Positions 53,824 to 63,964 of a DNA stretch of 64,000 nt are shown piece by piece. Within the stretch, counting starts at the first letter, position 1. The number at the start of each line of letters is the position of its first letter. Source of the stretch: JARRPM01 sp963765545 (lineage in GTDB: Bacteria > Pseudomonadota > Gammaproteobacteria > Pseudomonadales > Halieaceae); assembly GCA_963765545.1 (NCBI GenBank), contig CAVXWW010000008.1, forward strand, positions 558,001-622,000. Direction: 5' to 3'. Both the position numbers and the translations under genes were made by a program. The notes beneath the pieces were generated by a model. It made no database searches, was not told the origin of the DNA, and saw only the letters and a program-made list of their open reading frames with translations.

Positions 53824-54699
53824 TTATTCCCACCAGGGGTAGAAGGCAGGCATATCGGTGGAGGCCTTGTCGGTAAAGACCGGCGCGCGTTTTTCCAGAA
53901 AGGAAGCCACCCCTTCCTTGCCGCTGTTCTGGCTGGCGTAGAATATCGCCAGTGAATCCACCTTGTGTGCTTCCAGCGGGTGGTCCTGCGCAGCGTTGCG
54001 ATACATCATCTGGCGCGTAAGCGCGATTGCCACCGGGCTGTGTTGGGCGATGCGCCCGGCAATCCTGTAGGCCTCCTCCAGCAACTTATCGGCAGGCAGT
54101 ACCGCCTTGACGAAGCCACCGGCCAGTGCCTCGTCGGCTTTCAGGATGTCGCCCGTATAGACCCACTCAAGGGCCTGGGATATGCCCACTATGCGTGGCA
54201 GGAACCAGCTGGAGCAGGCCTCCGGGGTGATCCCGATCTTGTTGAAGACAAAGCCGATGCGGGCGTGCTCCGATGCCAGTCGGATGTCCATGGCGCAGGT
54301 CATGGTGGCGCCGATACCCACCGCGGCGCCGTTAATGGCGGCGATGACCGGTTTCTTGCAGTCGTAGATAGCAAGGGTTACCCGGCCGCCGGTATCGCGC
54401 ACGCTGGCGATCATCTGCGGGTCATCCAGTTTGTGTTCCATATCCTCCATGGTTGGTGTGAGCTCCTCGTCGAGGCCAAACACATTGCCCGCCGCCGTGA
54501 GATCCATGCCGGCGCAGAACGCCCTGCCTTCCCCCGTGACCACGATCGCCCGCACCTCGTCCTCGTCACTGGCGCGATTGAAGGCGTCGATCAATTCATT
54601 TGCCATTTCAACGGTAAAGGAATTGAGGTGTTCCGGACGGTTCAGTGTGAGGGTGAGGATATTGTCGGCCACTTCGTAGCGCAGGGTGTTGTAGGTCAT
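53824..54699 (-). CDS. Enoyl-CoA hydratase/isomerase (crotonase family)
   Basis: 291 residues from the ATG at 54697-54699 (GGAA upstream). Oxyanion segments are RAFCAGMDL (59-67) and AINGAAVGIGATMT. NKIGITPEACSSWFLPR carries the usual active-site Glu position, and a C-terminal FLEKRAPVF tail is typical. The VFGLDEELTPTMEDMEHKLDD insertion after the first loop is longer than in E. coli-type hydratases. Likely role in fatty acyl-CoA breakdown. It stands alone among hydrolase genes. Confidence 0.92.
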   Translation of the reverse strand: MTYNTLRYEVADNILTLTLNRPEHLNSFTVEMANELIDAFNRASDEDEVRAIVVTGEGRAFCAGMDLTAAGNVFGLDEELTPTMEDMEHKLDDPQMIASVRDTGGRVTLAIYDCKKPVIAAINGAAVGIGATMTCAMDIRLASEHARIGFVFNKIGITPEACSSWFLPRIVGISQALEWVYTGDILKADEALAGGFVKAVLPADKLLEEAYRIAGRIAQHSPVAIALTRQMMYRNAAQDHPLEAHKVDSLAIFYASQNSGKEGVASFLEKRAPVFTDKASTDMPAFYPWWE

Positions 54700-54786
54700 A
54701 GCGGGTTCCAAATGGGATTGTTTGAGGGATCGGGTGAAAGCAGTTTGCAGCTGCGGGCCGTTACTATAGCCCGTTTGCGGCGGATG

Positions 54787-55536
54787 TTAAGTTTGCGCGA
54801 GTTTCCTGGCCACCCAATACCACACCGCGGCGTTCAGGTTGAGGCCGATATGGCTACCCAGGACCTCTATATTGTGGACATGGGCATGATTGCCCTCCTG
54901 TAGCGAGGTGCGCCAGTTCACCACGCCATCGCCCTTGGTATAGATGGCGGTAGTGGGCACTGGCGGGGGCATCCAGAGCGTATCGTCGTCTTCCCTGGGC
55001 GCTTCTGCGGGGTTGAGGCGCCGGTACAGGCGCGCGGGGTGCGAGGCGTTGCGATGTCCCCTGCCGAACGGGCTGCCCAGGGTGATGACCTGGTGCACGA
55101 TATGCGGATTCATGCGGGCGATTTCCCGGGCGTAGATGCCGCCCAGGGAGTGGCCGACCAGGGAGAGCTTGCCGTCCCCTTTGAGCAGTAGTGCTTCCAG
55201 TTTGGCCTGCAGGGATTCCCGGTCAAAACTGGCCGTGCCCATGTTGCGACCCTGCCCCCAGCCGGTGGCGATGTAGCCCAGGCCGCGCAGGTAGCGAATG
55301 AGCGGGCCGTTGCCCGGGTCGCTGCCGAGAAACCCCGGGATCACCATGACGCTGTGCTTGCCCTTTGCTTTGGGCATCCTGCGCAGTAAAGGGGCGGCCA
55401 CGCCCAGGCACGCCAGATCCGCCAGCGCCCTGGGGCCATCGGTGAGCGCGAGCAGTGCGTGGGGCGGTTTCAGTCTCACCGGGGGTTGCACGGGGTCGGT
55501 GTATCGGTTGACATTAGCCTGGGTTGTATCGGTCAT
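54787..55536 (-). CDS. Alpha/beta hydrolase, lipase-like (PGAP1/esterase group)
   Basis: 249 residues. VIPGFLGSDPGNGPLIRYL and the elbow GHSLGG (Ser130) define the fold; THE-like late residues are DGVVNWRTS (Asp) and GSHIGL (His). The N-terminal 60 residues are proline-rich with no signal peptide, so it is cytoplasmic or loosely membrane-bound. Similar proteins act on long-chain esters. It is 77 bases upstream-side of the prolyl oligopeptidase gene on the same strand. Confidence 0.85.
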   Translation of the reverse strand: MTDTTQANVNRYTDPVQPPVRLKPPHALLALTDGPRALADLACLGVAAPLLRRMPKAKGKHSVMVIPGFLGSDPGNGPLIRYLRGLGYIATGWGQGRNMGTASFDRESLQAKLEALLLKGDGKLSLVGHSLGGIYAREIARMNPHIVHQVITLGSPFGRGHRNASHPARLYRRLNPAEAPREDDDTLWMPPPVPTTAIYTKGDGVVNWRTSLQEGNHAHVHNIEVLGSHIGLNLNAAVWYWVARKLAQT

Positions 55537-55613
55537 AGCCGGGCACCGGTAGAACGGGTGGGTTCACTGCATTTTGAACCTACCGGTGCTGGGCGCGCAA
55601 GGCCTTGAGACCG

Positions 55614-57815
55614 TTACTGGGCGGTGACAATTACCTCTTCCAGCATGCCCAGCTGCCACATCATGAAGATGCGCTGGTCCGCCACGTCCTGGATCTGCAG
55701 GTCCAGCGGTTTGCCGGCGCCGTGGCCCGCATCCCGGTTGACCCAGAGCAGGATGGGCTTTTCCCGCGGATCTGACGCAGTATTTGCCTGCAGCATGGCG
55801 GCCATTTTGCGGGCGTGCAGGGGGTGTACCCGCTTGTCGTTCTCGCCCGCTGTCAGGAGCATCGCCGGATACCGTTGGCCTTTGCGGACGTTATGGTATG
55901 GCGAGTAGGCTCTCAGGTAGTTGAATTGCTGTGCATCCTCCGCCGTGCCGTATTCCGGCACCCAGTAGCGGGCCATGAGGAAGTTCTGGTAGCGCAGCAT
56001 ATCCAGCAGGGGGACGGCAGACACGGCCGCAGCAAACAGCTCGGGCCGCTGCACCGCGACAGCACCGGTCAGCAGGCCGCCATTGGAGCCGCCGGCCATG
56101 CCGAGTCGTGCACTGTTGGTATAACCGTGCTCGATCAGCCATTCGCCGGCGGCGATGAAGTCATCAAAGACATTCTGTTTGTTCGCGAGCATGCCCGCCT
56201 TGTGCCAGTCACTACCGTATTCGCCGCCGCCACGCAGGTTGGCCACCGCGTAAACGCCGCCGTTTTCGAACCAGGGAAACAGGGTGGCCGAAAAACGCGG
56301 TGTCATGGCGGCATTAAACCCGCCGTAGCCATAGAGAATGGCGGGGTTGTTGCCATCCAGTTTGAGGTCTTTGCGGTGGATGATAAACATGGAGACGGGC
56401 GTGCCGTCGCGCGATTCGTACCAGACCTGCCTGACCTCCAGTGCGTCCGGATCGACCGGTATGTCAGGTTGCGCCCACAGCGTACGGTTGCCGGTTTTCA
56501 GGTCGATATGGTAAATAGTTCGCGGCATGTTGTAGCTGGAGAATGCCAGAAATGCCTCACTGCGATCCCGGGCGGTGCGCAATGAGGCCGTGCCGATCCC
56601 GGGCAGTTCGATATCGCCCCCCGGTTTACCGTTCAGGCCAAAGAGACTGATACGGGAGTGGGCATCCGCCAGGTAATTTACCGCGATAATGTCCTCGGCA
56701 AATGAAGTGCTGCGGATAACAAGCTTGTCCTGCTGCGATATGACATCACGCCAGCGTGCGTAGTCGGGGTTGGTGAGGTCGATGGCAGAGACGCGACCGT
56801 TGGGGGCATCGAAGGAATGCTGCAGGTAGAGCGTATCGCCCTTGAACAGGCTGCCCCCCAGGCGACCCTGCAGGCCCATCACCGCGGTCTTGAGTTCGAG
56901 TTCGCCGGTGCGCCGCCACTGTTCCAGGTTTGCTATCCACAGGTCCAGGCCGGCAGTGCCGGTCCAGTAGTACACTGCTATCCATTTGCCGTCGCGCGAG
57001 ACCATGGCGCCGGGCCCCCAGGTAGTTTTCAGGCGTTCAAGCTCTTGTTCCGATTTGCCAGAATCTCCGTAGAAAAATGCGAGGTCACGCTGGCGCAGCA
57101 GGACCCTGTCCTGACGGTGGTGGGTACCGAGTTTGTGCAGTTTGACTGTGTAGGAGTAGGGATCCTCAAGGTCTTCCAGGCGCCGATAGTAAAACCCGCT
57201 GCCATCCTCCAGCCACCGGGTCAGTGACACTTTCCCCGGTATTTCCTCCGCCAGCCAGTCCCCCGAGGCGACCTCCATGACATAGAGAACGCTGTTCTCA
57301 TCGCCCGAACGGTACAATCCAAAAGCCATCAGGGCCCCGTCATTACTCGGAGCGGTCCAGGACACTGTGGTCAGTCCGGTCGGGTCAATCAGCTGCGGGT
57401 CAAGTAGCAGCTTATCCTCGCCATTGAGACTGTCCCGCACGTAGTGCAGGGCCTGGGGCTGTCCGCCCTCGCGGCGGCTGTAGAAGTAGCGCGAGCCGTA
57501 CATGCCCGGAGCCGATATGCTGGGAACCTCCATCAGTTCACGCAGGCGGTTCTCCAGCGCTTTGCGCCCCGGCAGGCTGTCCAGCACCCGGCGGGTGTGG
57601 GCATTCTGCAGATCGGTCCAGGCCGTCACCTCAGCGGTGATTGCACCTTTATCATCTCCCTCCAGCCAGCGGTAGGGATCGTTGAATCTGGTACCGTGCA
57701 GGGTTTCAGTCACGATTTGTTGCCGGGTGTGTGGCACCTCGGCCAGGGTGGTAGCGCACAGCAGGGCAGTCAGCGCAAAAGTGGTGTAGCGTGTGGCAAA
57801 AAATGAACCGGGCAT
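55614..57815 (-). CDS. Prolyl oligopeptidase family serine peptidase (S9A)
   Basis: 733 residues from the ATG at 57813-57815. A signal peptide (FALTALLCATTLA) puts it in the periplasm. The seven-bladed propeller covers about 70-430, with EVPHTRQQ and DPYRWLEGDD at the start. The peptidase domain has GGSNGGLL (Ser577), ENDKRVH (Asp) and DAGHGAGK (His698). S9A enzymes cut after proline in short peptides. Length and order are normal for the family. A TTG three codons earlier is a weaker start. Confidence 0.93.
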   Translation of the reverse strand: MPGSFFATRYTTFALTALLCATTLAEVPHTRQQIVTETLHGTRFNDPYRWLEGDDKGAITAEVTAWTDLQNAHTRRVLDSLPGRKALENRLRELMEVPSISAPGMYGSRYFYSRREGGQPQALHYVRDSLNGEDKLLLDPQLIDPTGLTTVSWTAPSNDGALMAFGLYRSGDENSVLYVMEVASGDWLAEEIPGKVSLTRWLEDGSGFYYRRLEDLEDPYSYTVKLHKLGTHHRQDRVLLRQRDLAFFYGDSGKSEQELERLKTTWGPGAMVSRDGKWIAVYYWTGTAGLDLWIANLEQWRRTGELELKTAVMGLQGRLGGSLFKGDTLYLQHSFDAPNGRVSAIDLTNPDYARWRDVISQQDKLVIRSTSFAEDIIAVNYLADAHSRISLFGLNGKPGGDIELPGIGTASLRTARDRSEAFLAFSSYNMPRTIYHIDLKTGNRTLWAQPDIPVDPDALEVRQVWYESRDGTPVSMFIIHRKDLKLDGNNPAILYGYGGFNAAMTPRFSATLFPWFENGGVYAVANLRGGGEYGSDWHKAGMLANKQNVFDDFIAAGEWLIEHGYTNSARLGMAGGSNGGLLTGAVAVQRPELFAAAVSAVPLLDMLRYQNFLMARYWVPEYGTAEDAQQFNYLRAYSPYHNVRKGQRYPAMLLTAGENDKRVHPLHARKMAAMLQANTASDPREKPILLWVNRDAGHGAGKPLDLQIQDVADQRIFMMWQLGMLEEVIVTAQ

Positions 57816-58075
57816 GGTCTGCAAACCTGTGAATCGAAACGGATTGTTCGCGTAAAGCTGGCAATTATTTCACGATATTGCGTACATAGTCGATGTGGTG
57901 GTGCCGGCATGGTCAGCGTCGGCGTTGTGGCATGAGATCGGGTGCCGCAGTGGTCGCGTTCGCGCGTTCAGAGGCGTACCATGCCCCCCCGGAATAGCCG
58001 GCTTATTGCCGCGGCCGGGGGGTTACCCGCGGGAAGCTGGCGCCGGCAAATCCAATTATCGAGGAGATCAACATC

Positions 58076-59833
58076 ATGCGCAGTTTGTTTGTGTCGGGCC
58101 TGGTTATCGCCCTGACGATATCGATGCCCATTTCAGCCCTTGCCGATGCGGACCAGGACCTGGCGCAATTGGTCGACCGCTACTGGTCTACCCGGTTGAA
58201 AGAGTCTCCCGTGCTGGCAAGTTCGCTGGGGATCGATACCTATGCCAGTGAGCTGGGAGATTATTCGCTGGCAGGCAGGGATCGCAGGGCTGCGACGGCA
58301 GCGGATTTCCTACAGCAACTGCAGTCGATACCCGCCGACCAGCTCGGTCCTGATGCGAGCCTGGAATACGACATTCTGCAGCGCAAGCTCACGGAGATCA
58401 TAGAGGCCAACCGAATGGGCCAGCGGCTCATCAATTTCAATAACCGTGGGGGTTGGCACCAGACAGTAGCGGGCATTGCCAGTCGGGTGCCTTTTGAAAA
58501 GCGGGCAGATTATGCGAGCTACAATCAACGCTTGCAGCAATACGCCCGGGTCAATGACGAATCGATTGCGGTTGCCAATATGGCGATCGAGGGTGGCTAC
58601 ACACTGCCATGTGACGCCATGGAGGGTTATGAGCAGAGCATCACCGGGCTGATTGTCGAGGATGTAAAGCAATCGCGGTTTTATGAGCCCTACACCCATA
58701 AAAAGCCCGACGGTATCAGTGCCGATGATTTCAAGGCACTGTCCAGCCAGGCGGCCCGGACCATCGATTCTGTTATTCACCCGGCGCTGGAAAAGCACGC
58801 CAGCTGGTATTTGAAAAGTTACCAACCAGCCTGCGCCGAATCGCCGGGTGTGTCGGCCCAACCGGGTGGGGACCAGTACTATGCATTTCGTATCCGGCAG
58901 CAAACGACAACCGCGCTGAGCGCGGATGAGATCCACGACATCGGCCTGTCCGAAGTCGCTCGTATTCGCGCCGAAATGGTAGCGGTTGCCGGTGCAGCCG
59001 GTTACGACAGCCGCGAGGCCTTTATCGAACACCTGCGCACAGATCCGCGCTACTACGCCGAGACGCCGGAAGAGCTGATGGAGAAGGTGGCGCGGGAGAC
59101 CAAGCTGATTGACGGCAAGATGCCCGGCCTGTTCGGCAAGTTGCCGCGTTTGCCCTACGGTATAAAGGAAATCCCGGCGGAAAAGGCGGAGCGCACCACT
59201 ACGGCTTACTATCAACGCGGCGCCCCCGAAGTGGGTATCGCAGGTTTTTATTTCGTCAATACATCGAAGCTGGACCAGCGCCCGTTCTGGGAGATTCCCG
59301 CGCTATCGCTGCATGAGGCTGTTCCCGGTCATCACCACCAGATTGCCCTGCAGCAGGAACTGCCGCTGTCGAACTTTCGCAAGTATGGCGCGGGGTTTAC
59401 CGCATTTACCGAGGGGTGGGGACTGTATGCGGAGCGATTGGGCATCGATATGGAGATCTACGATACACCGGCGAAGGAAATGGGTCGGCTGTCCTACGAG
59501 ATGTGGCGCGCCTGTCGCCTGGTGGTCGACACCGGTATTCACGCCAAGGGTTGGAGCAAGGCCCGGGCTATTGCCTTTATGACCGACAACACCGCCCTGT
59601 CCCATGCCAACATCGAGGCGGAAGTGAACCGCTATATCAGCTGGCCAGGCCAGGCGCTGGCCTACAAGCTCGGCGAGTTGAAAATCCGCGAATTACGTGA
59701 ATACGCCGCCGCGCAGCTGGGTGACAACTTCAGCCTGGCGGCGTTTCACGATGTGGTGTTGGATCAGGGACCCTTACCACTGGATATATTGGACGCCCGG
59801 GTCCGGCAGTGGGTTGCCAGCCAGAAGTCCTGA
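58076..59833 (+). CDS. DUF885 family exported zinc peptidase-like protein
   Basis: 585 residues with a signal peptide (MRSLFVSGLVIALTISM ... ALADA). The zinc motif is HEAVPGHHHQ (His413, Glu414), with the partner acidic motif FTEGWGLYAE about 30 residues later. DUF885 proteins are predicted gluzincin-type peptidases or carboxypeptidases in the periplasm. It converges with the DUF3604 gene (21 bases between stops) and is divergent from the prolyl oligopeptidase gene, with which it may share peptide scavenging. Confidence 0.9.
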   Translation: MRSLFVSGLVIALTISMPISALADADQDLAQLVDRYWSTRLKESPVLASSLGIDTYASELGDYSLAGRDRRAATAADFLQQLQSIPADQLGPDASLEYDILQRKLTEIIEANRMGQRLINFNNRGGWHQTVAGIASRVPFEKRADYASYNQRLQQYARVNDESIAVANMAIEGGYTLPCDAMEGYEQSITGLIVEDVKQSRFYEPYTHKKPDGISADDFKALSSQAARTIDSVIHPALEKHASWYLKSYQPACAESPGVSAQPGGDQYYAFRIRQQTTTALSADEIHDIGLSEVARIRAEMVAVAGAAGYDSREAFIEHLRTDPRYYAETPEELMEKVARETKLIDGKMPGLFGKLPRLPYGIKEIPAEKAERTTTAYYQRGAPEVGIAGFYFVNTSKLDQRPFWEIPALSLHEAVPGHHHQIALQQELPLSNFRKYGAGFTAFTEGWGLYAERLGIDMEIYDTPAKEMGRLSYEMWRACRLVVDTGIHAKGWSKARAIAFMTDNTALSHANIEAEVNRYISWPGQALAYKLGELKIRELREYAAAQLGDNFSLAAFHDVVLDQGPLPLDILDARVRQWVASQKS

Positions 59834-59854
59834 GTCGTATAACGTACCAGCCGT

Positions 59855-61681
59855 TCAGGGCTGATACCAGATAGGTGACGACCAGGCGCGCTCCTGCACC
59901 GTACTGGCAACATTATCGAGCAGCGGCAATCCCGCTCTCACAGAGTCGTAGGTGGTCCAGCGCGGGGTAGGTATTTCCAGCACCCGTGTATAGTACAGCG
60001 CCCGTTGGTCGGGATCGAACTCCGGGTCCTCCCACACGGCGGTGAGTTGCTCGCTGCCAATGGTGTTGCGATAGGTGGCGGTGGTGAGGTCTACGGTATT
60101 GCCTACCGGGGGCAGCTTGCCGTCGCTGCCCGGCTTGCGCTCGCCCGACCAGACCACGTCAAACACCTTGTCATGCGTAACCCCTTCCGCATCTACCCAG
60201 CCCTTGATCACCTGGATGCGGTCCAGGTTGGCACCCAGAGCATCCTTGTCGGCCAGTATCAGGAATTTCGGGGTCTTGTCCTTGCCTGCCTTGTTCAATT
60301 CGCCGCCCATGGGAACACCGCTTTTATAGGCTTTCCTTATCACGTCGGCACGTTCGAGCATGGCGGGCTCGTAGTCCCAGCCACCAAAGAAGCGCACCGC
60401 CATCTGAGGTCCACTGGTCGCGTAGACCTCGCGATCGTGGATGGCATCCCAGATGGCTTCGCGGGTATTACTGACAGCCCAGACGCCGGTTATTGAGCCC
60501 GCAGATTGCTCCCGCGCGGCGATCCAGCCACCGACCTCGGCGGTCTGGCGCCGCTCCGGGGTGGCGTCTTCCCCGCCGTGGCCACCGACGAAATTGTCCT
60601 CGTCGACATCGGCCATGAGGCCGTTGTGGCTATCGGTGCCCCCGACAAAGCCGAGTTTGAACGGGTTGGCGCCTATGTCCTGTTCCGCAGCCATACCCTG
60701 CACCACGCCGTAGCGAACATAGTTTTCCTTCATGGGTACGCGGCCGCTGAACTTGCCTATGGAGGGTGCGTTTTCAAAGTCGGAGAACTCGTCCGCCGCC
60801 CAGAATTGCTTGCTCACTTCCGAGTTGCCCTTCACCTGCATCATCTCGATAGCGCGTTCGAAATGCCCGCGCAACTTGGCGTATTCGGCATCCAGCGGGT
60901 CTCCGCTGTGGTCTTTGGCGGGAAACATACTGCCCTTGCTGGCATTGGAGTTGTGAGGCAGGGCGATGGAGCGCGCCCCCTGTTTTTCCTGCGCCATCAG
61001 CCAGTCCCAGAGACCCTCTTCATACATGATGTCGGAAGCGCCCATGGGAATGTCAGGCACCGTGGCGCCCCGGAAAATAATGTTGCGGTGCAGGTTGCCG
61101 CCACCGGGCGCACTGCTCCACTCGAAGGCGTTGAAGGTGGTGAATACCCCCGGCTCGTTGTGCTCGGCAGCCGCATCGGTGACCACTTTCCAACCACTCT
61201 TGACGGACTCAGGCCCCGGATAGAAGGCGGTGTGCTGTGGCTTGGCACCGCGATTGTTTTTCACCACGTACTCGATAAACCAGCTGCGCCGCTCGTCAAA
61301 ATCAGTCAGGCCGATCAGCTCCTGTATCTGGGGTATGTCGTGGCCTGGCGCTCCGGAGTTCAGGGCCGCATACATCTCGCCAAGGTACTCGGCATGGTCG
61401 GTGACGGCGGCAAAATCCATAGGCCGGCGCATTTTGTGGGGCTGGCCGTTTACGACCACTGTCTCGCCCCTGGCAAAACGGTAGGCGTCACTGGGGGTTT
61501 GCCGGGTACCGCCCAGGAACGCGTCCAGGGAATAAGCGGTGTGCATGTGGGTTTCGCCAAAATACAGGCTTTTTTGGGGGTTATGCTCGATCTCCGGGCT
61601 GGCCGCGCCAGGGTGGCCGCATGCGAGGACTGCGGCGGCGGCCACTGCCGCCTTCAGTAGTTTGGCAGTTGCTTTATGCAT
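59855..61681 (-). CDS. DUF3604 domain protein (copy 2)
   Basis: 608 residues. A signal segment (AAVAAAAVLAC) leads to a possible lipobox with Cys21, though Leu at -2 is atypical. The family motifs are YFGETHMHT (His45, His47) and AVTDHAEY (Asp95, His96); the end is ERAWSSPIWYQP. The protein should be periplasmic or lipid-anchored. It starts 16 bases after the stop of copy 3 and is in one unit with it. Function of DUF3604 is unknown. Confidence 0.9.
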   Translation of the reverse strand: MHKATAKLLKAAVAAAAVLACGHPGAASPEIEHNPQKSLYFGETHMHTAYSLDAFLGGTRQTPSDAYRFARGETVVVNGQPHKMRRPMDFAAVTDHAEYLGEMYAALNSGAPGHDIPQIQELIGLTDFDERRSWFIEYVVKNNRGAKPQHTAFYPGPESVKSGWKVVTDAAAEHNEPGVFTTFNAFEWSSAPGGGNLHRNIIFRGATVPDIPMGASDIMYEEGLWDWLMAQEKQGARSIALPHNSNASKGSMFPAKDHSGDPLDAEYAKLRGHFERAIEMMQVKGNSEVSKQFWAADEFSDFENAPSIGKFSGRVPMKENYVRYGVVQGMAAEQDIGANPFKLGFVGGTDSHNGLMADVDEDNFVGGHGGEDATPERRQTAEVGGWIAAREQSAGSITGVWAVSNTREAIWDAIHDREVYATSGPQMAVRFFGGWDYEPAMLERADVIRKAYKSGVPMGGELNKAGKDKTPKFLILADKDALGANLDRIQVIKGWVDAEGVTHDKVFDVVWSGERKPGSDGKLPPVGNTVDLTTATYRNTIGSEQLTAVWEDPEFDPDQRALYYTRVLEIPTPRWTTYDSVRAGLPLLDNVASTVQERAWSSPIWYQP

Positions 61682-61697
61682 TAAATATTTCTCCTGC

Positions 61698-63620
61698 TTA
61701 GCGGGGGTTGTACCAGATCGGTGAAGTGTAAGCTCTTTCCTGGATTGTCAGGGGGATGTCTGCCGGCAGGTCCAGCTGGAATTTCACCCTGTCATAGGCC
61801 GTCCAGCGCGGGGTGGGAATTTCGATTACCCGACTGTAGTAAAAAGCCCGCAAGCCCGGATCGAAATCCGGGTCTGTCCACACCGCGCCCAGTTCGGCTG
61901 CGCCAATGGTATTGGTCCAGCTCGGAATTGACAGGTCGACAGTATCCCCCACGGCGGGAAGCTTGCCCCTGGCGCCGGGTTTGCGGTCACCCGACCAGGC
62001 GACGTCATACACTTTTTCCTGCGGCTTGCCATCGGCGTCCAGCCAACCCTTGATGACCTGCACCCGGTCCAGGTTCGCCCCCATCGGGTCGCGCTGGGCG
62101 TAGACCAGGAACCGGGGCGCCGCGGCACCGGGTGTCGCCGCTTTCAGGTCTGAACCCATGGGTACGCCCTTACCGTAGCCAATACGGGCCAGGTCCCTGT
62201 GCAACAAGTCATTTTCTTCGAAGCCCCAGCCGCCGAAAAATCGCACGCGTATGCGCGGGCCGGTAGTGGCATACGCTTCACGGCGCTCCATGGCGTCAAA
62301 TAGCGCGCCGCGCGTGTTATCGGTGGCCCATACGGCGGTCATGCCGGCGGAGGAGTAGCGCCAGCCCTTGTAACCCAGGCCCAGTTGTTCGTTGCCCTTG
62401 GCCTCGTGCTCCGCGCGCCCGGGGTTGGGTTCGTAAATGGGGAACTTGCCGAAGAAATTGTTATCGTCAACCGTGCTGAGGCCGACATGGTTGTCGGTGC
62501 CGCCTATCATGCCGAATTTGAACGGGTTGGTCCCCAGCTTCTGTTCCAGTTCAAGGCCGCGCAGCAATCCAGAGCGGGCGTATTCGGCGGGCAGCATAAC
62601 CGGGGTTTTGGCCTCGGTCAGGTCGAGGTTACCCCAGTCCCAGTTCTCGTAGTCGGCGAATTCGTCCTCGTTGGACAGCTGCGGGTGGGTTTCCCCATCC
62701 CCCTTGAGCTGGGTGACTTCATACAGGCGCTCCCATTTCTGGCGGTTGTTCGCGTAGGCATCGTCCAGGGGTGCGCCGTTATCGAAGTCGTCCTGCAGTG
62801 CGAACATCATGCCATTGGAGAGGTTGCCGTTGTGGGGGATGGCAGTGACATTGCCCCCGGTCTTGTCTTCATAGTCCTGCATCCAGGCCCACAGGTCTTT
62901 TGGGTCGGGACTGCCGATAGGCCGGGTAGTGGTATAGGGCACTACCTGGCCGGCGCGTTCGGGGCCGTCGCGAAAGATCACGTTGCGGTGCAGGTTGTTA
63001 CCCTTGACCAGCGAGGTCCACTCGTAGGCGATGAACGTGGTGAACTGACCGGGGCTATTGAAGTCCTCGGCGGCCTGGATCAGCTCTCCCCACACCCGCG
63101 CATAGGCCGGGTTGCCAGGCTGGTAATTCAGTACCGGGGACAGTGTGCCCTGGGCAAACTGGCTGATCAGTTCCTGGGTGGCCTTCATGGCCACCTTGCC
63201 ACCCTGTTTGAAGGCCTCATGCATTTCCCGACCGTCCGGGTCCGCCATGATATTCGGGGCGCCCCCGATCAGGTCGGTGATCATGCCCATGCCGTCCGAG
63301 TGGTCGGTGATCATGTAAAAATCGTAGGGTCGCTCGAGTTTTACCGGCAGGCCAGTATTCGATGTCACCTGCTCGCCCCGGGCAAACCGGTAGGCGTCGT
63401 CGGGCATCAGGGTGGTACCGGCGCCACCGGCGTCCCCGGACAAGGCGGTGTGGACGTGGGTGTCGCCAAAATACACGTCGGTCGGGTAATCGACATCGGC
63501 ATAGGGGGAATAGGGTGTGGCGACGTCGCTGCCAGCAGCGGTAGCCTGTTCACCGGCGGCAAATGCGGCAACAGGCGCGGCGATTAAAAACAGGAATAAC
63601 TTTAGCTTTATTATTTTCAT
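61698..63620 (-). CDS. DUF3604 domain protein (copy 3)
   Basis: 640 residues from the ATG at 63618-63620, with GAGG about 8 bases upstream. A signal peptide (LKLFLFLIAAPVAAFAAG) leads to YFGDTHVHT (His55, His57) and MITDHSDG (Asp106, His107). It ends ERAYTSPIWYNP, like the other two copies. It is first of the tandem pair and probably transcribed with copy 2. Copies 2 and 3 share more layout with each other than with copy 1, so the tandem pair looks like a local duplication; this was judged by eye. Confidence 0.9.
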   Translation of the reverse strand: MKIIKLKLFLFLIAAPVAAFAAGEQATAAGSDVATPYSPYADVDYPTDVYFGDTHVHTALSGDAGGAGTTLMPDDAYRFARGEQVTSNTGLPVKLERPYDFYMITDHSDGMGMITDLIGGAPNIMADPDGREMHEAFKQGGKVAMKATQELISQFAQGTLSPVLNYQPGNPAYARVWGELIQAAEDFNSPGQFTTFIAYEWTSLVKGNNLHRNVIFRDGPERAGQVVPYTTTRPIGSPDPKDLWAWMQDYEDKTGGNVTAIPHNGNLSNGMMFALQDDFDNGAPLDDAYANNRQKWERLYEVTQLKGDGETHPQLSNEDEFADYENWDWGNLDLTEAKTPVMLPAEYARSGLLRGLELEQKLGTNPFKFGMIGGTDNHVGLSTVDDNNFFGKFPIYEPNPGRAEHEAKGNEQLGLGYKGWRYSSAGMTAVWATDNTRGALFDAMERREAYATTGPRIRVRFFGGWGFEENDLLHRDLARIGYGKGVPMGSDLKAATPGAAAPRFLVYAQRDPMGANLDRVQVIKGWLDADGKPQEKVYDVAWSGDRKPGARGKLPAVGDTVDLSIPSWTNTIGAAELGAVWTDPDFDPGLRAFYYSRVIEIPTPRWTAYDRVKFQLDLPADIPLTIQERAYTSPIWYNPR

Positions 63621-63964
63621 TGGGGGCCTCAGCGTTAGCCAGTTGAGAGGTTTCTTTGCGCGGTTGCAGTGGACGCCTTGGGTTTGTCTATGGGTTGTGT
63701 GTGCTATGCCTACCGGCTGACACGCCATCCCGGTATGACGCCATACCCTTGTGTCCTGAATATAGTCGCAAAAAAATGCCTTTGTTTTGGATTGCGCGAC
63801 AATTTGCAGAATCTTTTCCCGCCCGGGTCGGCGTATGCGCCCCGGGGGTAGGGTTCAGCGCTTCCCGACGGTGTGTTGCTGGCGGTTGTCACACCTGCTA
63901 TCTCGCGTCACTATACTGAGTGGGCCAAACACAGAATACTAAAATGCCCCGGCCGGAGTTAACC
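63621..63964. other. Divergent intergenic region
   Basis: 344 bases between the DUF3604 operon and the next gene, with no supported gene. GGTATG-ACGC-CATACC (63732-63747) is a perfect 6-bp inverted repeat and could be an operator. A TATACT at 63912-63917 lies 50 bases before the next ATG but its best -35 (TTGTCA, 63886) is 20 bp away, so no promoter is called. Confidence 0.45.
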
